From the NCBI GenBank assembly GCA_003971905.1, contig RSEE01000019.1, positions 1 through 64,000 on the forward strand: a stretch of 64,000 nucleotides of DNA, in the 5' to 3' direction. The stretch comes from Moniliella sp. 'wahieum'. Taxonomy: Eukaryota; Basidiomycota; Moniliellomycetes; Moniliellales; Moniliellaceae. This document shows, piece after piece, positions 1-11,058 of this stretch. Under the pieces are notes generated by a model. That model was given only the letters and a program-made list of their open reading frames with translations. It ran no database searches and was not told where the DNA came from. Position numbers and translations under genes: made by a program. How positions within the stretch are numbered: position 1 is the stretch's first letter; each line of letters begins with the position of its first letter.

Positions 1-1025
1 GTCCTGTGGGCGAGGTCGAACTCGGTGCTGGATGCTGTCGAGGACGAGGCGAGGGGGCGGGGGCTCGAGGCGGGGGGCGAGGGGGGGGGCCACGCACGGG
101 GAGGGGCCAGGGCCGGGGGGGGCGATGGGCACGCGGGCACGGCACGACGGCGGCGGCGGGAGAGGCGGAGGGGGAGAGGGTCGGGGCGGGGTCGCGCATG
201 GGGTGCGGGCGACGAGACGCGCGGGCACTGCGCCGGGGCCCATGGGGGCGGCGAGCGGAGAGGGGCATGGCGGGGCGGGGGGGGGGGCAGGTGGTGGGGG
301 CGGCGGAAGCGAGGCAGCGGCCCGCGTGTCGAGGCAGCCCAGCCGCGTCGGTCGGCAGGCATCAGGCAGCCCGCAGGCCAGCAGCCAGCCACCGCAGCGC
401 AGCGCTCTCCTGCCGCCGTCGGCCGAGCCACTCCAGTGTCACGCGCCCCGTCACACTCACTCTACACGCCCCAGCACGCAGCACCTGGGGCGTGTCGGGA
501 TGCGTGACGCATGGCGCGTGACATGCGGGACACGCCCTGCAGGAACGCGCCGGGAACGCGCTGGCATGCATGACCCCGTGCATTGATGCATGATGCAGAT
601 TGCACCGCGGCGCCTGCGGGGAGATCCCCACTGGCCATGTGCGCCCTGCCGCCGCCGGCCGACGCACGGTCGGGTGCGTTATCCGCGTGATGCTGGCGCG
701 CTGGCGCAGGGCAGTGTGGCGGGCGAGCAGCTGGCTGTTCGGTGGCCGCGAGTCACGCGTCACGCGTCACTTGGCACGTCACACGCACTCGGCACCAGTG
801 CACCAGTGGGCGATGGGCAGTGGCCCTCAGGCCTCAGTACCCTCCGTACCAATCGCTGCGCCCAACGAATCTGCCTGCACTGGGAATGCATATTGCATGC
901 TCACACCGGTCCCGATCCGGGGCGCACTGGGTGCGGTCCGCATGTTCCGCACCCAATCCCGGAGTTGCCGGGGTAAGCAAGCTTGGCTTATTAGCGCTTG
1001 TCTAACCTTGCCCTCGGCCGCCCCC

Positions 1026-1047
1026 TCCATCCATCCATCCATCCATT
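1026..1047. repeat. (CCAT)n microsatellite
   Basis: Five tandem CCAT units in an otherwise non-repetitive stretch. Confidence 0.9.
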
Positions 1048-1978
1048 GTCCCATCAACACTTGTTGGGAGAGATGTTTACCCCCTACACCACCAACCCCA
1101 GTGAGCGCGTCGACAAGGTGCGGCATAGCAGCCCCGAATGCTCAAGCGCACCATCCGAAGCGCCCTGAGTGGGCGACCATTGGGCCATGGGTGGCGGCCT
1201 GGTGGTTGAGTTGGGGCTCGGGGCACCATAGGGAAACATTGGGCCAAGTCCGGCAGGCATATGAGAAGGCCGAGACCCGGGTGAGAGGGTGTGGTGGCGG
1301 ATCTGTCAGTGACGGTTGACGCCGGGACCACCATCCGAGCCACCTGCTGGGCCTGTTGGCCTTCTGGCTGGTCCGCAGCTGTCCCGGAGTCAGATTGCCA
1401 TTGAGATGGCCTTGGTTTCGCTTGCGTACTCCGGCGTCGCAGTCTATGTAGAAGCATCTTTTAGAAGGCATCTTTTGGAATGTGGATTCGTCTGGCCGCG
1501 TCGACGGTGCCCCTGAGGTGTAGGAAAGCAAGCGTGGAGATGGACATATGGATGCCTCCAAGGCTGAGGTGATATGCTCGGCTTTGCGACTGGTTTGGAT
1601 AGGACATTGGCGGGGCCCTGTGGCATGTGGGGCCTGGAGCCGTGGGATCGGAGAGAAGGAGCAGGGGCGGAAGCGGAAGCGGAAGCCAGCGGCCATCCCA
1701 TTTTCGAGCCGAGGGCAAGCGTCCCCTCAACACGTGCAACACTTGCCCCCCCCAGCCGCGAGGGCATGGCAGCAGCGCGGTGATGGACGTGTGATGGTGG
1801 GCCCGGCGCCAAGCGAGGCAGGGGGGCATGCGACGACAGCGTGGCGCGGCGCGCGCGGGTGGGCACTGGTCCGCGGTGGCCGCAGGGGGCAGTGTCGCGG
1901 GCGCTGCTGGCAGAGAAACGGCAGGCGACCGCAGCTTTTTTCTGCTGCTCCTCCTCCGCCTCTGCCCCGCCGCCGCCC

Positions 1979-2036
1979 TCCTCCCCATCCTCCCATCCTC
2001 CCCATCCTCCCCATCCTCCCCATCCTCCCCATCCCC
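1979..2036 (+). repeat. Pyrimidine-rich CCCATCCTC repeat in the rrm4 leader
   Basis: Tandem CCCATCCTC units end a few bases before the rrm4 ATG, so they are presumably transcribed as 5' UTR. CT-rich blocks are common in fungal core promoters and leaders; a specific function here is inference. Confidence 0.7.
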
Positions 2037-2040
2037 CACC

Positions 2041-4637
2041 ATGTCGGGCACGTCCAAGTACGCCCCCGCCGCCACCAGCTACGCTGCGGCCGCCGGCGCC
2101 GCCCCTGAGCCCGCCCCTCCAACGCCTCCCTGGGCGCCGCCCCCACCGACGACCCTTTCCCCCCCCTCGGCGCAGCTGTCGCGCCGCCTGTCAGTGGCGT
2201 CACCATCGTCTCTGCTGCCGAGGCAGCCGAGTCGGGCCCCAAGGAGGACACCACCGCGTGGCCTGCCAACCCTCACCTGACGCAGCCCTTCCTCTTTCTC
2301 TCTCTCCCACCTCCCCGCCCAGGCCACCAAGCACGACCTGGCCAACCACGTGTTCCAGCACTGTCTTCCTGTCAAGTTTGATCTCACCCCATCCCCCGCA
2401 TCCGATGCGGCGGGGGTGGTCCACTTTGACCGCATGTTCAATGGTACGTCTCCTACTCGGTCTGCCCCCACCTTTGAGTCCATGTCGTGGCTGGAGGGAC
2501 TGACATTGACACCGCGCCTGATTGCCAGCTGAACTGGCCTACGCCACTATCGACTCGCCCCATCTCTCCATCCGTCCCCCTCGGAGGCGGACCCCGAATC
2601 CCAGTCCAAACGTCGACTCTTCAAGCAGCTTCCTCCTTCCACCTCGCCCACCGACCTCTTCCGCCTGCTGCGTCCCTATGGCCCGCTGCGCAAGGTAACC
2701 CTGATCATGACCAACCCCAAGACGGGCCAGCACACTGGCTTTCACGGCATGGCTACCGCCGACTTTTATTCCGAGGCCGATGCGCAGGTGGCAGAGCGGG
2801 CGCTGCATTGCGCCAATCTCGATGGAAACACCATCTCTGTCTCGATTGACACCACTGTTCGTTCTACCCTTGACATTCGTGCGTCGGCGCCCGTCTTTGT
2901 CCCGCGGATCCATACCGCTGCTGAGACCGGGGCACAGACGAGCATGTATGCTCCCTCTGCCGGCTTCCCTACCTCGTCATCTTCCTTGCCCCAGCTGGGT
3001 TTGACTACAACTACCTCTCCTCCCCGGCCAGTCCTTTGCCCCCAGCCTCCGGCCCACGCAAACTCATTGACCCTTGCAACCTATTCATCAAGAATTTGGC
3101 GGCGGGCGTGACCAGCTCGGACCTGTACCAGGCGTTCACAGGGTACGGAGACATTGTGTCGGCTCGGGTTATGCGCGACGACCAGGGCAACAGCCGTCAA
3201 TTTGGGTTTGTCAGCTTCAAGCAGCCGGACGAAGCGGACGAGGCGATGCGCGGGATGAATCGGCGCAAACTTCAAGGCAAAGCGATCAGCGTGAGCTTGC
3301 ACGAACCCAAGATGCTCCGCCAAGAAAAGTTGGCAGCCAAATTTGCTGCGCAGAATGGGAGCGGTGCTCTGTCGCCGGGGGGTTGCCGCGGAGCAACTCG
3401 ATTACCTCGAGTGGAAGGGACTCGAACGATGGCGCGTCGCGCACGAGCGAGCCAAAGCGTACCCCCAAGTTGCAGCGCAAGCCTTCCAACTCTTATTTCC
3501 GCGCTGCCATGGAAGCCGACAACCGCGGCGAAACGTATACTGTGGCGCAACTGACCGCGCTGAGCGCTTCGGTCCGCAATGAGGTCTTGGCTGGTCTCTT
3601 GGCGCGCCGGATCAGAAAGTTGCCTGGATTCGATGAGGTGGCCGCAGAGGAAGGCGTGTACCACCAAGAGACGCCCGAAGAAAGCTTGGCTCGCCGCCAG
3701 GCTCTACTGGCCAAGGCTGCCCGCGGCGGCGAGGCATCGAGTGACGAGCCGGATCAGATCAACTGGACCGACGAGGAGGTGCATGAGATTGTAGAGCAGC
3801 TGGTTGCCAAGTTGTCCCTTGCCCAAGCGGTCGAAGCATTGGAAAACCCCGAAACGTTGCTGCGGCATACCCTGCACCATGCCGTATCCGAAGACGTTCG
3901 TCCGCTCACCCCGCAAGCCATGAGCCAACGCACCCACTCGTCCGACTCGGTCCGGGACACGACCCTGGCCACTTCCCTGGACATGTCCGCCGCCAGTTTG
4001 ACTCCGGACCTCCGCCCGCCCGCGCCGCAGTCGGGCGTAAGCGAGCGGTCCAAACTGTTGTCGGCGGTGCGTGGATTGGGCCTCCCCGTCGCCTTGGCGG
4101 AGGACATTACGGGTCTGCTCGTTGACCTGCCCAAGAAGGAACGCGCAATGTGCCTGTTCAACCGCGACTTTCTCATTCAGAAGGTCGAGGAGGCACGCGT
4201 CATTCTTACCCTCAGTGACGATGAGGAAGAAGACACAGCTTTCACCTCTTCCGCTGCGCCTTGTCCTGCCCCGGCACCTACTCCCATGCCTGAACCGGCC
4301 AAGGAACCTAAGCCCGACCTAACTACGCTGGCTGCACTCCCCGCGGCGCAGCTGGTGGAACAATTGCAAGCGGGTGCATTGGCGCCTGAGGTGCTGCCTG
4401 CCTCGCCAGAGCAGTGGCAGGCGACCGAAACGTTTGTTGTTCCTGGCCGGCTTGGCAGCGAGCGATGCCAAGCAAAAGTTGGGCGACCGGGTGTTCAAGG
4501 TGATCAAAGCTGGAGGAATCAAGGGCGCACCCAAATTGACCATTGCCCTGCTGGACTCGGAAGACTTGCGCACCCTCGCTCATTTGGCCGACTCGTTCCC
4601 CTCGGCCTTGCGGGCCAAGGCACTGTTACTCAAGTAA
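2041..4637 (+). CDS. rrm4: Rrm4-like RNA-binding protein (RRM + MLLE), endosomal mRNA transport
   Basis: The predicted product is about 830 residues, close to Ustilago maydis Rrm4, and its domain order matches. A degenerate first RRM lies around 2280-2580 and is split by an intron at 2444-2528 (GTACGT donor). A second RRM follows at about 2610-2860. The third, canonical RRM at about 3080-3320 has RNP2 LFIKNL and RNP1 RQFGFVSF. C-terminal MLLE/PABC-type helices lie at about 3510-3880, 4045-4215 (core LPKKERAMCLFN) and 4430-4630 (KQKLGDRVFKVIK, then GAPKLTIALLDSEDL). In smuts this protein carries mRNAs on moving early endosomes, and its MLLE domains bind the PAM2 motifs of Upa1. The ATG was chosen because it follows a CT-rich leader and begins the conserved N-terminal block. 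Frame breaks occur near 2115, 2315, 3000, 3380 and 4430; at 3377-3382 one G added to the G6 run restores the frame. A general poly(A)-binding protein is less likely because of the spacing and the multiple MLLE domains. Confidence 0.87.
2444..2528 (+). other. Intron in rrm4
   Basis: The donor GTACGT follows the codons for RMFN and the acceptor TTGCCAG precedes the codons for ELAYA. Removing 85 nt joins the two halves of the first RRM in frame. Confidence 0.8.
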
Positions 4638-4649
4638 GCACTCGGTCGG

Positions 4650-4725
4650 CGTCGGCCTCTGCCTCTACCTCTGCCTCTGTCTGCTCTAGCTCTACTCTAG
4701 CTCTACCTCTGCCTCTCGCTCCGTC
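4650..4725 (+). repeat. CTCTGC/CTCTAC pyrimidine repeat just after rrm4
   Basis: Short tandem units of CTCTGCCTCTAC type start about 15 nt after the rrm4 stop codon, so they probably lie in the 3' UTR. Confidence 0.7.
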
Positions 4726-5054
4726 TCCCATTCTCGTTTCTTTCTTGGTCTTTGTCTTTCTTCCCATTCCTGTTTTCGGTGTCTTGGCGCCCCAGTACCC
4801 TTTTTATCCAATTTCAGTACCCTTTATCCACTTTCCCCATCCACTTTCCCCCCAATCAACGTTCCCCATGAAGTTCATGCCATCATGCGTCAGGCAGCCT
4901 CAAAGTTATATGTGATGGGGCTATGTGAATCGTTCCGGCCTCAGGCCTCAGGTCGAGTTGTGCATCAACCCCCCCAAAAAGATGAACGTTGAGTACTGAG
5001 TGCTGAGTTGAAAATCTGTAGCCACATGGAATCCGATTGACCTCGTCTTGCTTC

Positions 5055-6144
5055 TCACCACGCCATCTGGCGCGAAGCGGGCTGTGTCTCGTGTTCGTAC
5101 TCGATCTCGAGCCCGGGCTTGCCTGTGGTTAAAGCGCATCAGTGTCAGTTTTCCGTGTGCGCTCCCCCAGGCCAAAGAAGAAGACGTACCCTTTTTGTTC
5201 TTCTTGCCCTTGCGGTCGGGGGCAGATCCGCGCTTGGTTCCCCTTGACGGAGCAGGTCCCTTGCCCTTCTTGGATTTTGGTGCGTCATCCTCTTCATCGT
5301 CGTCCGACTCCTCCTCCTCCTCGTCCGACGATCCAATCGTGTTGCCATCCGAGTCAAAGAAGCCGTCCATCCCCTCCACTTCGTCCGACCCTTCGTCCTC
5401 CGACTCGTCCTCGTCCGAGTCGTCCGAGACAAACTCACGTTGGCCTACCAACGCCTCATCCTCATCCCAAGCCTCGTCCGCATCAGCTCCAGCTCCTCCT
5501 CCTCTTCCTCCTCGCTCTCCTCGTCCTCAAGGTCCAGCTCCTTCTCCGCCTCGCGCTTCTGGTCCAACACCGCCCGCCACACATCCTCGTTGACGTTCAG
5601 CGGGGCATCGCCATACGCGCCACTCTTCAGTCGTTCCAGCAGTTCCTTCTCGATGGACTTTTCCAAGTGAGCCGCCTTGAGCGCTTTGCGTTCGCGCACC
5701 GCTTCCCGTCGCTCGTCGTCTTCTTCTTGATCCCGACGAGAGCCGGCTGGGACTCCTCCTTGGCCTTGATGCGGCGCAACTTGATCAAGTACTGCGTGAT
5801 GCGGGTAAGACGTTGTTTGGCTTTGTGCGTGATAACCGGGGCCAGTAGACCAACTCCTCATCGATCTGCTGCAACGCTTTGGCATAGTTGGTCGACAAAC
5901 GGATCCGCTCCCATGCACGCGCAGGAAGGTGCGACCGCTCAGCCGTCTTGACGTACAGGTACACCACCCCGCCTTGCTCGCGCACCGTCGCATACGCATT
6001 GTTGGCCAACGGACAGGACTGCCGGTTGCACAGACCGGTCAAGTTGTACTCGTTCCGGCAGAAGGATTCGTGGGTCGGCGCACGGATCTTGTACGAGCAG
6101 AACTGGGTGCCGATGACGGACCAGACCACGTCTTCCGACTGCAT
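5055..6144 (-). CDS. MAK16: Mak16, 60S ribosome-biogenesis factor
   Basis: Starts at ATG 6142-6144 with [19 protein letters not shown], followed by the cysteine-bearing block [20 protein letters not shown] and by [16 protein letters not shown], all hallmarks of Mak16. The central part ([18 protein letters not shown], then PLNVNEDVW) and the acidic Ser/Asp/Glu C-terminus with a KKGKG-type basic tail also fit. Mak16 is a nucleolar protein needed for 27S pre-rRNA processing and 60S assembly. About 340 codons, against roughly 300 in the family. A 67-nt intron (5123-5189) precedes the last exon, which encodes [13 protein letters not shown] and ends QMAW-stop, as expected. Frame breaks lie near 5830, 5735 and 5455. 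Because every conserved block is intact between breaks, I read them as sequence errors. Convergent with rrm4. Confidence 0.95.
5123..5189 (-). other. Intron in MAK16
   Basis: On the minus strand the donor is GTACGT and the acceptor AACCACAG. Splicing yields the conserved EIEYE tail and the stop codon at 5055-5057. Confidence 0.85.
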
Positions 6145-6515
6145 TCTTTGGTTGGTGCACGCTCAAGCGCGGGAGGGCAACGGTGGAGAGTGGAGGGTGG
6201 AGGGTGGTGGGGTGGGCCTGCTGGGTCGGGTGGGTCAGCCAGGCCGAGGGCAGGGAGCGAAAAATTTTGGGCCTTACGTCAGATGGCCGATGTTTGTGTT
6301 TGAAATGCGGCGTCGAGGCGCCCCTTGGAGCTTGAAACTTGAAGATATGCACACTGCACCCCGCCGCCAGATTTGAAGATTGAAGATTGAAGCTTCAACT
6401 GGCCGCTGGCAGAGCGAATGCCTCCACCACCAGCCAGCCTCCACCCATCCCATCTCCATCTCCATCCTCCCCATCCCCATCCTCATTCCCACCCCCACCC
6501 CCACCCCCTCCCCAC
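6145..6515. other. Divergent promoter region between MAK16 and the API5-like gene
   Basis: No gene seen. From about 6430 it becomes C-rich and low-complexity, with CCCATC/CCCACC tracts on the plus strand, which may be leader sequence of the downstream gene. Confidence 0.4.
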
Positions 6516-9486
6516 ATGGGCCATCCACGCACCCACATCCGCGCACGAAAAGCACGCCCGCTCACCATCCAGCGCCCCCCCCCCGACGCCGCCGCCCTCG
6601 CCCCCCCACTCGCCCCCCCGCCCCACCCCGACAACACTGGGCTGCGCCTCAGTGGCGCCGCCCTGGCGCGAGCACCGCCTCCTGCGCACCCCCCCTGGAT
6701 TGCTGACCTGGTCCGCCCCTTTGACGGCCTCACCCCCACTCTCCCCCCCGACCGGGTCCTCTTCTCGGTCCTGACCCAAGGCAATTCCGAGGGTGAACAG
6801 TGCGCTGTTTCGATGGACCCGGTCCCAAAGCGAGGCATTCGACCAATTCCTCGACGCTGTCCTCGCCTCCTCCTCCCTGCCCTCGAGTGACCAGGGCATC
6901 ACCTCTCCCTCGGGACGGCTGATGGTGGTCTCGCACTTGACCCGTCTCGTCGGCATCGCTGGCTTGGCCCGCTACTTTGGTCATGTGTATGGCGTAGACG
7001 GCCTATCGGTCGCCCAGTCGTCCCGGGCCCTGGACGTACTGTGCGATCTATGCGAATCATCCGACGTGCCAACTCGTAAGATTGGCTACCGCGGCCTTGT
7101 CCATCTCTCTTGTGCCGACCCTTCGCTGCTGAAGCGCACAGCGGACGTGCTGTGTCAACTGCTCACTGCACCGCAAGAGGCCGAACGTGCTACCGTACGC
7201 GCCTCCCTCCGTGCCCTCCTCCGCCTCGACCCCGCACCACCATCGATGCCATCTTTGATCCGACATTCAATCGGTACCTGCCTTGCGCCAAGTCGCACTT
7301 GCCTTTCTGGTTGGCGAAGCCACATCCCGTCCCCTGCCCGACGCGCAGGACGATGACCAAAAGGAGGACGCCTACTTTTTCTCGACAGAGGACCCCCCCG
7401 CCGCCTTCCTGGACCAACTTGAGGCCGACCCACTCCTACAAGCTCGTCTAGCACAGAAGTGTGTCGAACGGTTGGTTGCCCGTACCAAGGCCGAGGCGGA
7501 TGACGCAACGGCGCTCACTGCTGCTTGGGAACACGATCCCAGCGAAGAAAATCTCACTCCGCTGTTGGTGTGCGATGCATTGCCCTATCTATGGGGCAAG
7601 CAGGCACCAAAAGCTGTCGTGACCCTCTTTGACCACTTGAGGATGTTGCTTTTGGATGCATTGGCGTTGCTGGCGATGGAAAAGCTCATCGTTCTTCTAG
7701 AGCGGGAACAGGTGCCTGTGGGAGAAGCTGAGGCAGTGTTTGAGGTGCTGCGCGACGCCTATCCCCGCACCCCTTTGTTTGACGGGCAAACTTTGCTCCC
7801 TTCCCTCTTCGTGGCCGCAAAAGCAGCATGGATGGCACTGTCGCAACCGCGCGATGAGCATGGCATCTTCTCGGTTGATGAGGGTGGGATGAGCTATTCT
7901 TTGCCGCCTCCCGAACCTCCTACCACTGTGGAGACAGAACCCAGCACAGCGCCCTTGGTATTGCAAGCGTGCAGGATTTGATTGCTTACCTCTCGCCGCA
8001 GCTCGCGCCACGCGGGGAGGAGTGCACAAGTACTCTACGAACGGTTCCGCGCCCTCTGTATCGGCACCGACACTGGCTCTCTCATCTCGCTCGTGTCGGA
8101 TGGAATGCGTGTGCCACTAATTCGAATTGCCTCGCTCATTGCGCTTGCGCGACGGCAGGCAGCCATCAGTAACGCTTCCTCGGGCGCGTACGATGCTCAC
8201 ATGAGTGACTCCCTTTTCTCTGCTCTTCGCTCACTTGGTTCCCCTACCCACCTGCTCGCTGCCACCCTCACCGACGCCGCGGTATCGGTGCTGGAGGTGG
8301 CTGAGGCAGCGCTGTGGGGCCTGTCGATGGCTCTGCCATGTGTACGTGACCTCCCTTCCTTGTCTCCTCTTTGCACTTTTGTCCGATTCTTTCTTGAGCG
8401 CCGCTAACTGACGCTCCTGTGGGCTTGTGCTACAGCGGCCGCGACTCGGTGCGTTTGGTGTTGCCTGGGTCACCGATACACCGGCAGGCCAAGTACTGTG
8501 CCAGCAATGGGAGCACGCTACCTCCGCTCGTTCGGCTGTGGTGCTCCTTGTGGCCAAGCAGCCTGCGTCCGAACGCGCTTACCTCTCCTCCCGTCCGGGG
8601 GATTGCCAAGGTCGCTCATACCCTGACGCTCCCGCCGGCCGAACGGAGGGCGCAGGAACTGCATCCGGTCTGGTTGAGCGTATCGGTTCCGCTGGCTCTG
8701 CCACTGCCTGCGACACTGAATGCCATTTCGACGGCGCCGGGACAAGGACAAGAGATGCGCGGTAAAGCTGCCAACGGCAAGCGGTCCCGCTCTCCCCTCA
8801 CTACGATAATGATATGGACATGGAGGATAGCGCGCCTTCCGCACCCAAGGAAGCTCCCTCGAAGACCATCAAATCCGAAGCACGCTCGCTCTCCATTCGT
8901 GGCGCGCACAAACGAGCTCGTCCAGACGTGCTACCCAAAATCGTATCCATTCGCGGAAGCGCACAAATACCTACGCCTCCACCTACTTTGGCGCATGCAC
9001 CTCCCGCTGCACCTGTACCTGTACCTGTTCCTGTTCCTGCTCCTGCTCCTGCTCCTGCTCCTGCACCTGCTCCTGTGCCTGCTCCGGCTCCGGCTCCTGC
9101 TTGCATCTGCGCCGGTTCCCGCGTCTGAACCACCATCTCGATCAGGTGCAGCGAACCTATTCCGCGCTGAGCGCCACCGTCTCCTTCGTCCCGTCCCTGC
9201 ACCCGCCCCTGCTCCCGTACCTGCCAAAGGTCCACGCGGCCGCGGCGCCATCAAGGGCCGCTTACATTCCGACCCCTCAGTCCAGGGCGAAGGACAGATC
9301 CAAGCGCGCACCGCGGCCACTCGTGGTGGTCGACACCATGTTCGGCCCGGGGCGCGTCCCACCGCCACCGCGCCAGCCTCGACCAATGGGCATTCCGCCC
9401 CCTCCCTCGGGGCGGGCAGGATGCGCAACGAGAACTCTTGCCGCGCTAACGGTGGTGGTAATGCGGTAGCCCAGGGTACCGGGTAA
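6516..9486 (+). CDS. API5-like (apoptosis inhibitory 5 / AAC-11) alpha-solenoid protein
   Basis: The best-conserved part is at about 6840-7270: FDQFLDAVLASS, then LCDLCESSDVPTRKIGYRGL, then LLKRTADVLCQLLTAP. It matches the helical-repeat start of API5 proteins (DLCE..., ADVLxQLLQ...). API5 is a nuclear HEAT/ARM-like scaffold implicated in anti-apoptotic and transcription or export functions in animals; the fungal role is poorly defined. More helical sequence follows at 7370-8340. An intron at 8342-8435 (GTACGT...GCTAAC...CTACAG) leads to a tail with a basic KRAR block near 8915 and a long Pro/Ala/Val repeat (about 9010-9100). Frame breaks near 6800, 7290, 7975, 8800 and 9120 make both ends uncertain: the start given is the nearest in-frame ATG, and the real stop could be near 9127. 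Family assignment is from sequence pattern only. Confidence 0.6.
8342..8435 (+). other. Intron in the API5-like gene
   Basis: Donor GTACGT, candidate branch point GCTAAC about 30 nt before the acceptor, acceptor TGCTACAG. Confidence 0.75.
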
Positions 9487-11058
9487 CCCTCGCCTGGAAC
9501 ACGACCCGGACGCGTGTAACCGGGAACCCGGAACCCGGAACCGGTGCCGGGACGCGCGAAAGGGAAAACGGCAAGCAGTAATCGAGTAATCCAAAGGACA
9601 AGGCAATCGAATCGAATGGAATCGATTGAGTGGGGTCGTTCGTACATTGCCCACTAGAACCCAGCGGGTACGCAGGGCTCACGCCCTCACGGGCAGAGCC
9701 TGGCAAGCTGGCAACGCAGACGCAGTAATACGCACCAAAGCAAATCCAGCACCGTAGTCAATAAAACATCGCCCCCTCGGGCCACGGTCGAGACCACCTG
9801 CTAGCCACGCAGGACGCAAGCGGACCCAGGGAATAACCATCCCTGACAGAATAATTCGATTGATCATATGCATGGCGCAGGATGCATGACATGCATGACC
9901 GGTGACCCCCACGACACTAGCCGGGAGCCACGACACTTGGGGCCCAAGAGGCAGTTCGTTTCTCAGTCATGAAAGTCATTGCTCATTAGCTCACTGGCAC
10001 TCGAGGCCAACCGGGAGTCATTAATCATTGTCCCATGTCCTGGCCCAACTAGCAACTAGCAGACAGACAAAGCTCTTTCGGGTCCAAACAACGTGTCCCA
10101 CACACGCCCAGCGAGTTCGACAGACCCACAGCGCGGCCACAGCGCTGCAGCGCGATCTGTGCACTGCAGTGGGACTGAGGAGCCCCGGCAGGTGTTGTGT
10201 TGACGTTGATGCAATCGATTATCGATCATCTGCCTGCTTCGAGATCCAAGCGCCTCTCCAACCTCCTGCCGAGCAAGGCCAAAATCAGGCCTGCATATAG
10301 TAATTTGGCCTTCTCCCTCGCGCGGCGCGCAAGTGTGGGCTGATATGTGTCTCTCCTCGCTGGTGTTGATTCTTGGTCTGTATCCGTACCCAGTCTAAGT
10401 TGGTCGTATTGCACCAAGAAGGCAGGGTGCAGTCCCATCCTGAAGATTGTGCACTCCATTCAGGGCATACTTGTGTTTTCAATCAACCGACGGCTGTGAG
10501 AGAGGAATGAGATCTGAGAGAGAACGCGACAAGGAAGAAGACCAGGTTAGGAGTGATGGTGCCAGAGACGCGTTTGTGGATCAGGGAGGGAGATTTGGAC
10601 CTCACCTTGAGGAACTCGGGTATAAAGGAGGCCAAGCTGGGGTCCCCATGGACGCACCCAACCATCCCCTTCTTCTCTCTGGCCGTATGCATGCGATGCG
10701 CGCGGGGTAATACACGGGTAATAGTCATGGCTCCTTGATCGATCAACAACAAGTCGGAAGACTGGGGTATTCCATATTCCCTCGTATTCGGATCAGACTC
10801 CTCGGACCTAGATGCGGTTGCAGCGTGCAACTGCATCGGAGATACCGGTTCAACCAAGTGATCGTCGAAAAAACGCTGGCACATTTCGGTGCCCCTCGGC
10901 TTCAGGCCGGCTTCCGGTCTCAGGCCCTCAGGGCCTCTCATATAACCCTCACAGGGTGAACCTGCGCCCGATTTTTTCCTGCGCCGGCCCCACCTCTCCG
11001 TACTAACCTTCAACCCCGTTACGCGTTACCCTCTCTCCGTCCTATCCCTCTCTCTTTC
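9487..11058. other. Intergenic region, no confidently supported gene
   Basis: Mixed composition with GGAACCC repeats at about 9520-9545 and TGCATG/CATGCA-rich sequence near 9865-9900. A minus-strand open frame of 176 codons (10483-11013) overlaps the presumed promoter of the transporter. It has no recognisable domain, so I do not call it. CAGGCC-type motifs occur at about 10900-10940. Confidence 0.4.

Larger units (their letters stand above)
1..2040. other. GC-rich region upstream of rrm4, no supported gene
   Basis: Very G/C-rich sequence. The long open frames here overlap on both strands, are dominated by Gly/Arg/Ala/Pro, and match no family I recognise, so I treat them as composition artefacts. 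It contains a (CCAT)n microsatellite and one copy of a GCCTCAGGCCT-type motif at about 824-840. The last 60 bases are the pyrimidine-rich leader of rrm4. Confidence 0.5.

Noticed and set aside
6-586. Several long overlapping open frames on both strands at the left edge
   Set aside because: Gly/Arg/Ala/Pro-dominated products expected from very GC-rich DNA, with no conserved block or splice structure.
10483-11013. 176-codon minus-strand open frame
   Set aside because: No recognisable domain; it overlaps the promoter and leader of the MFS gene and contains the dispersed CAGGCC-type motif.
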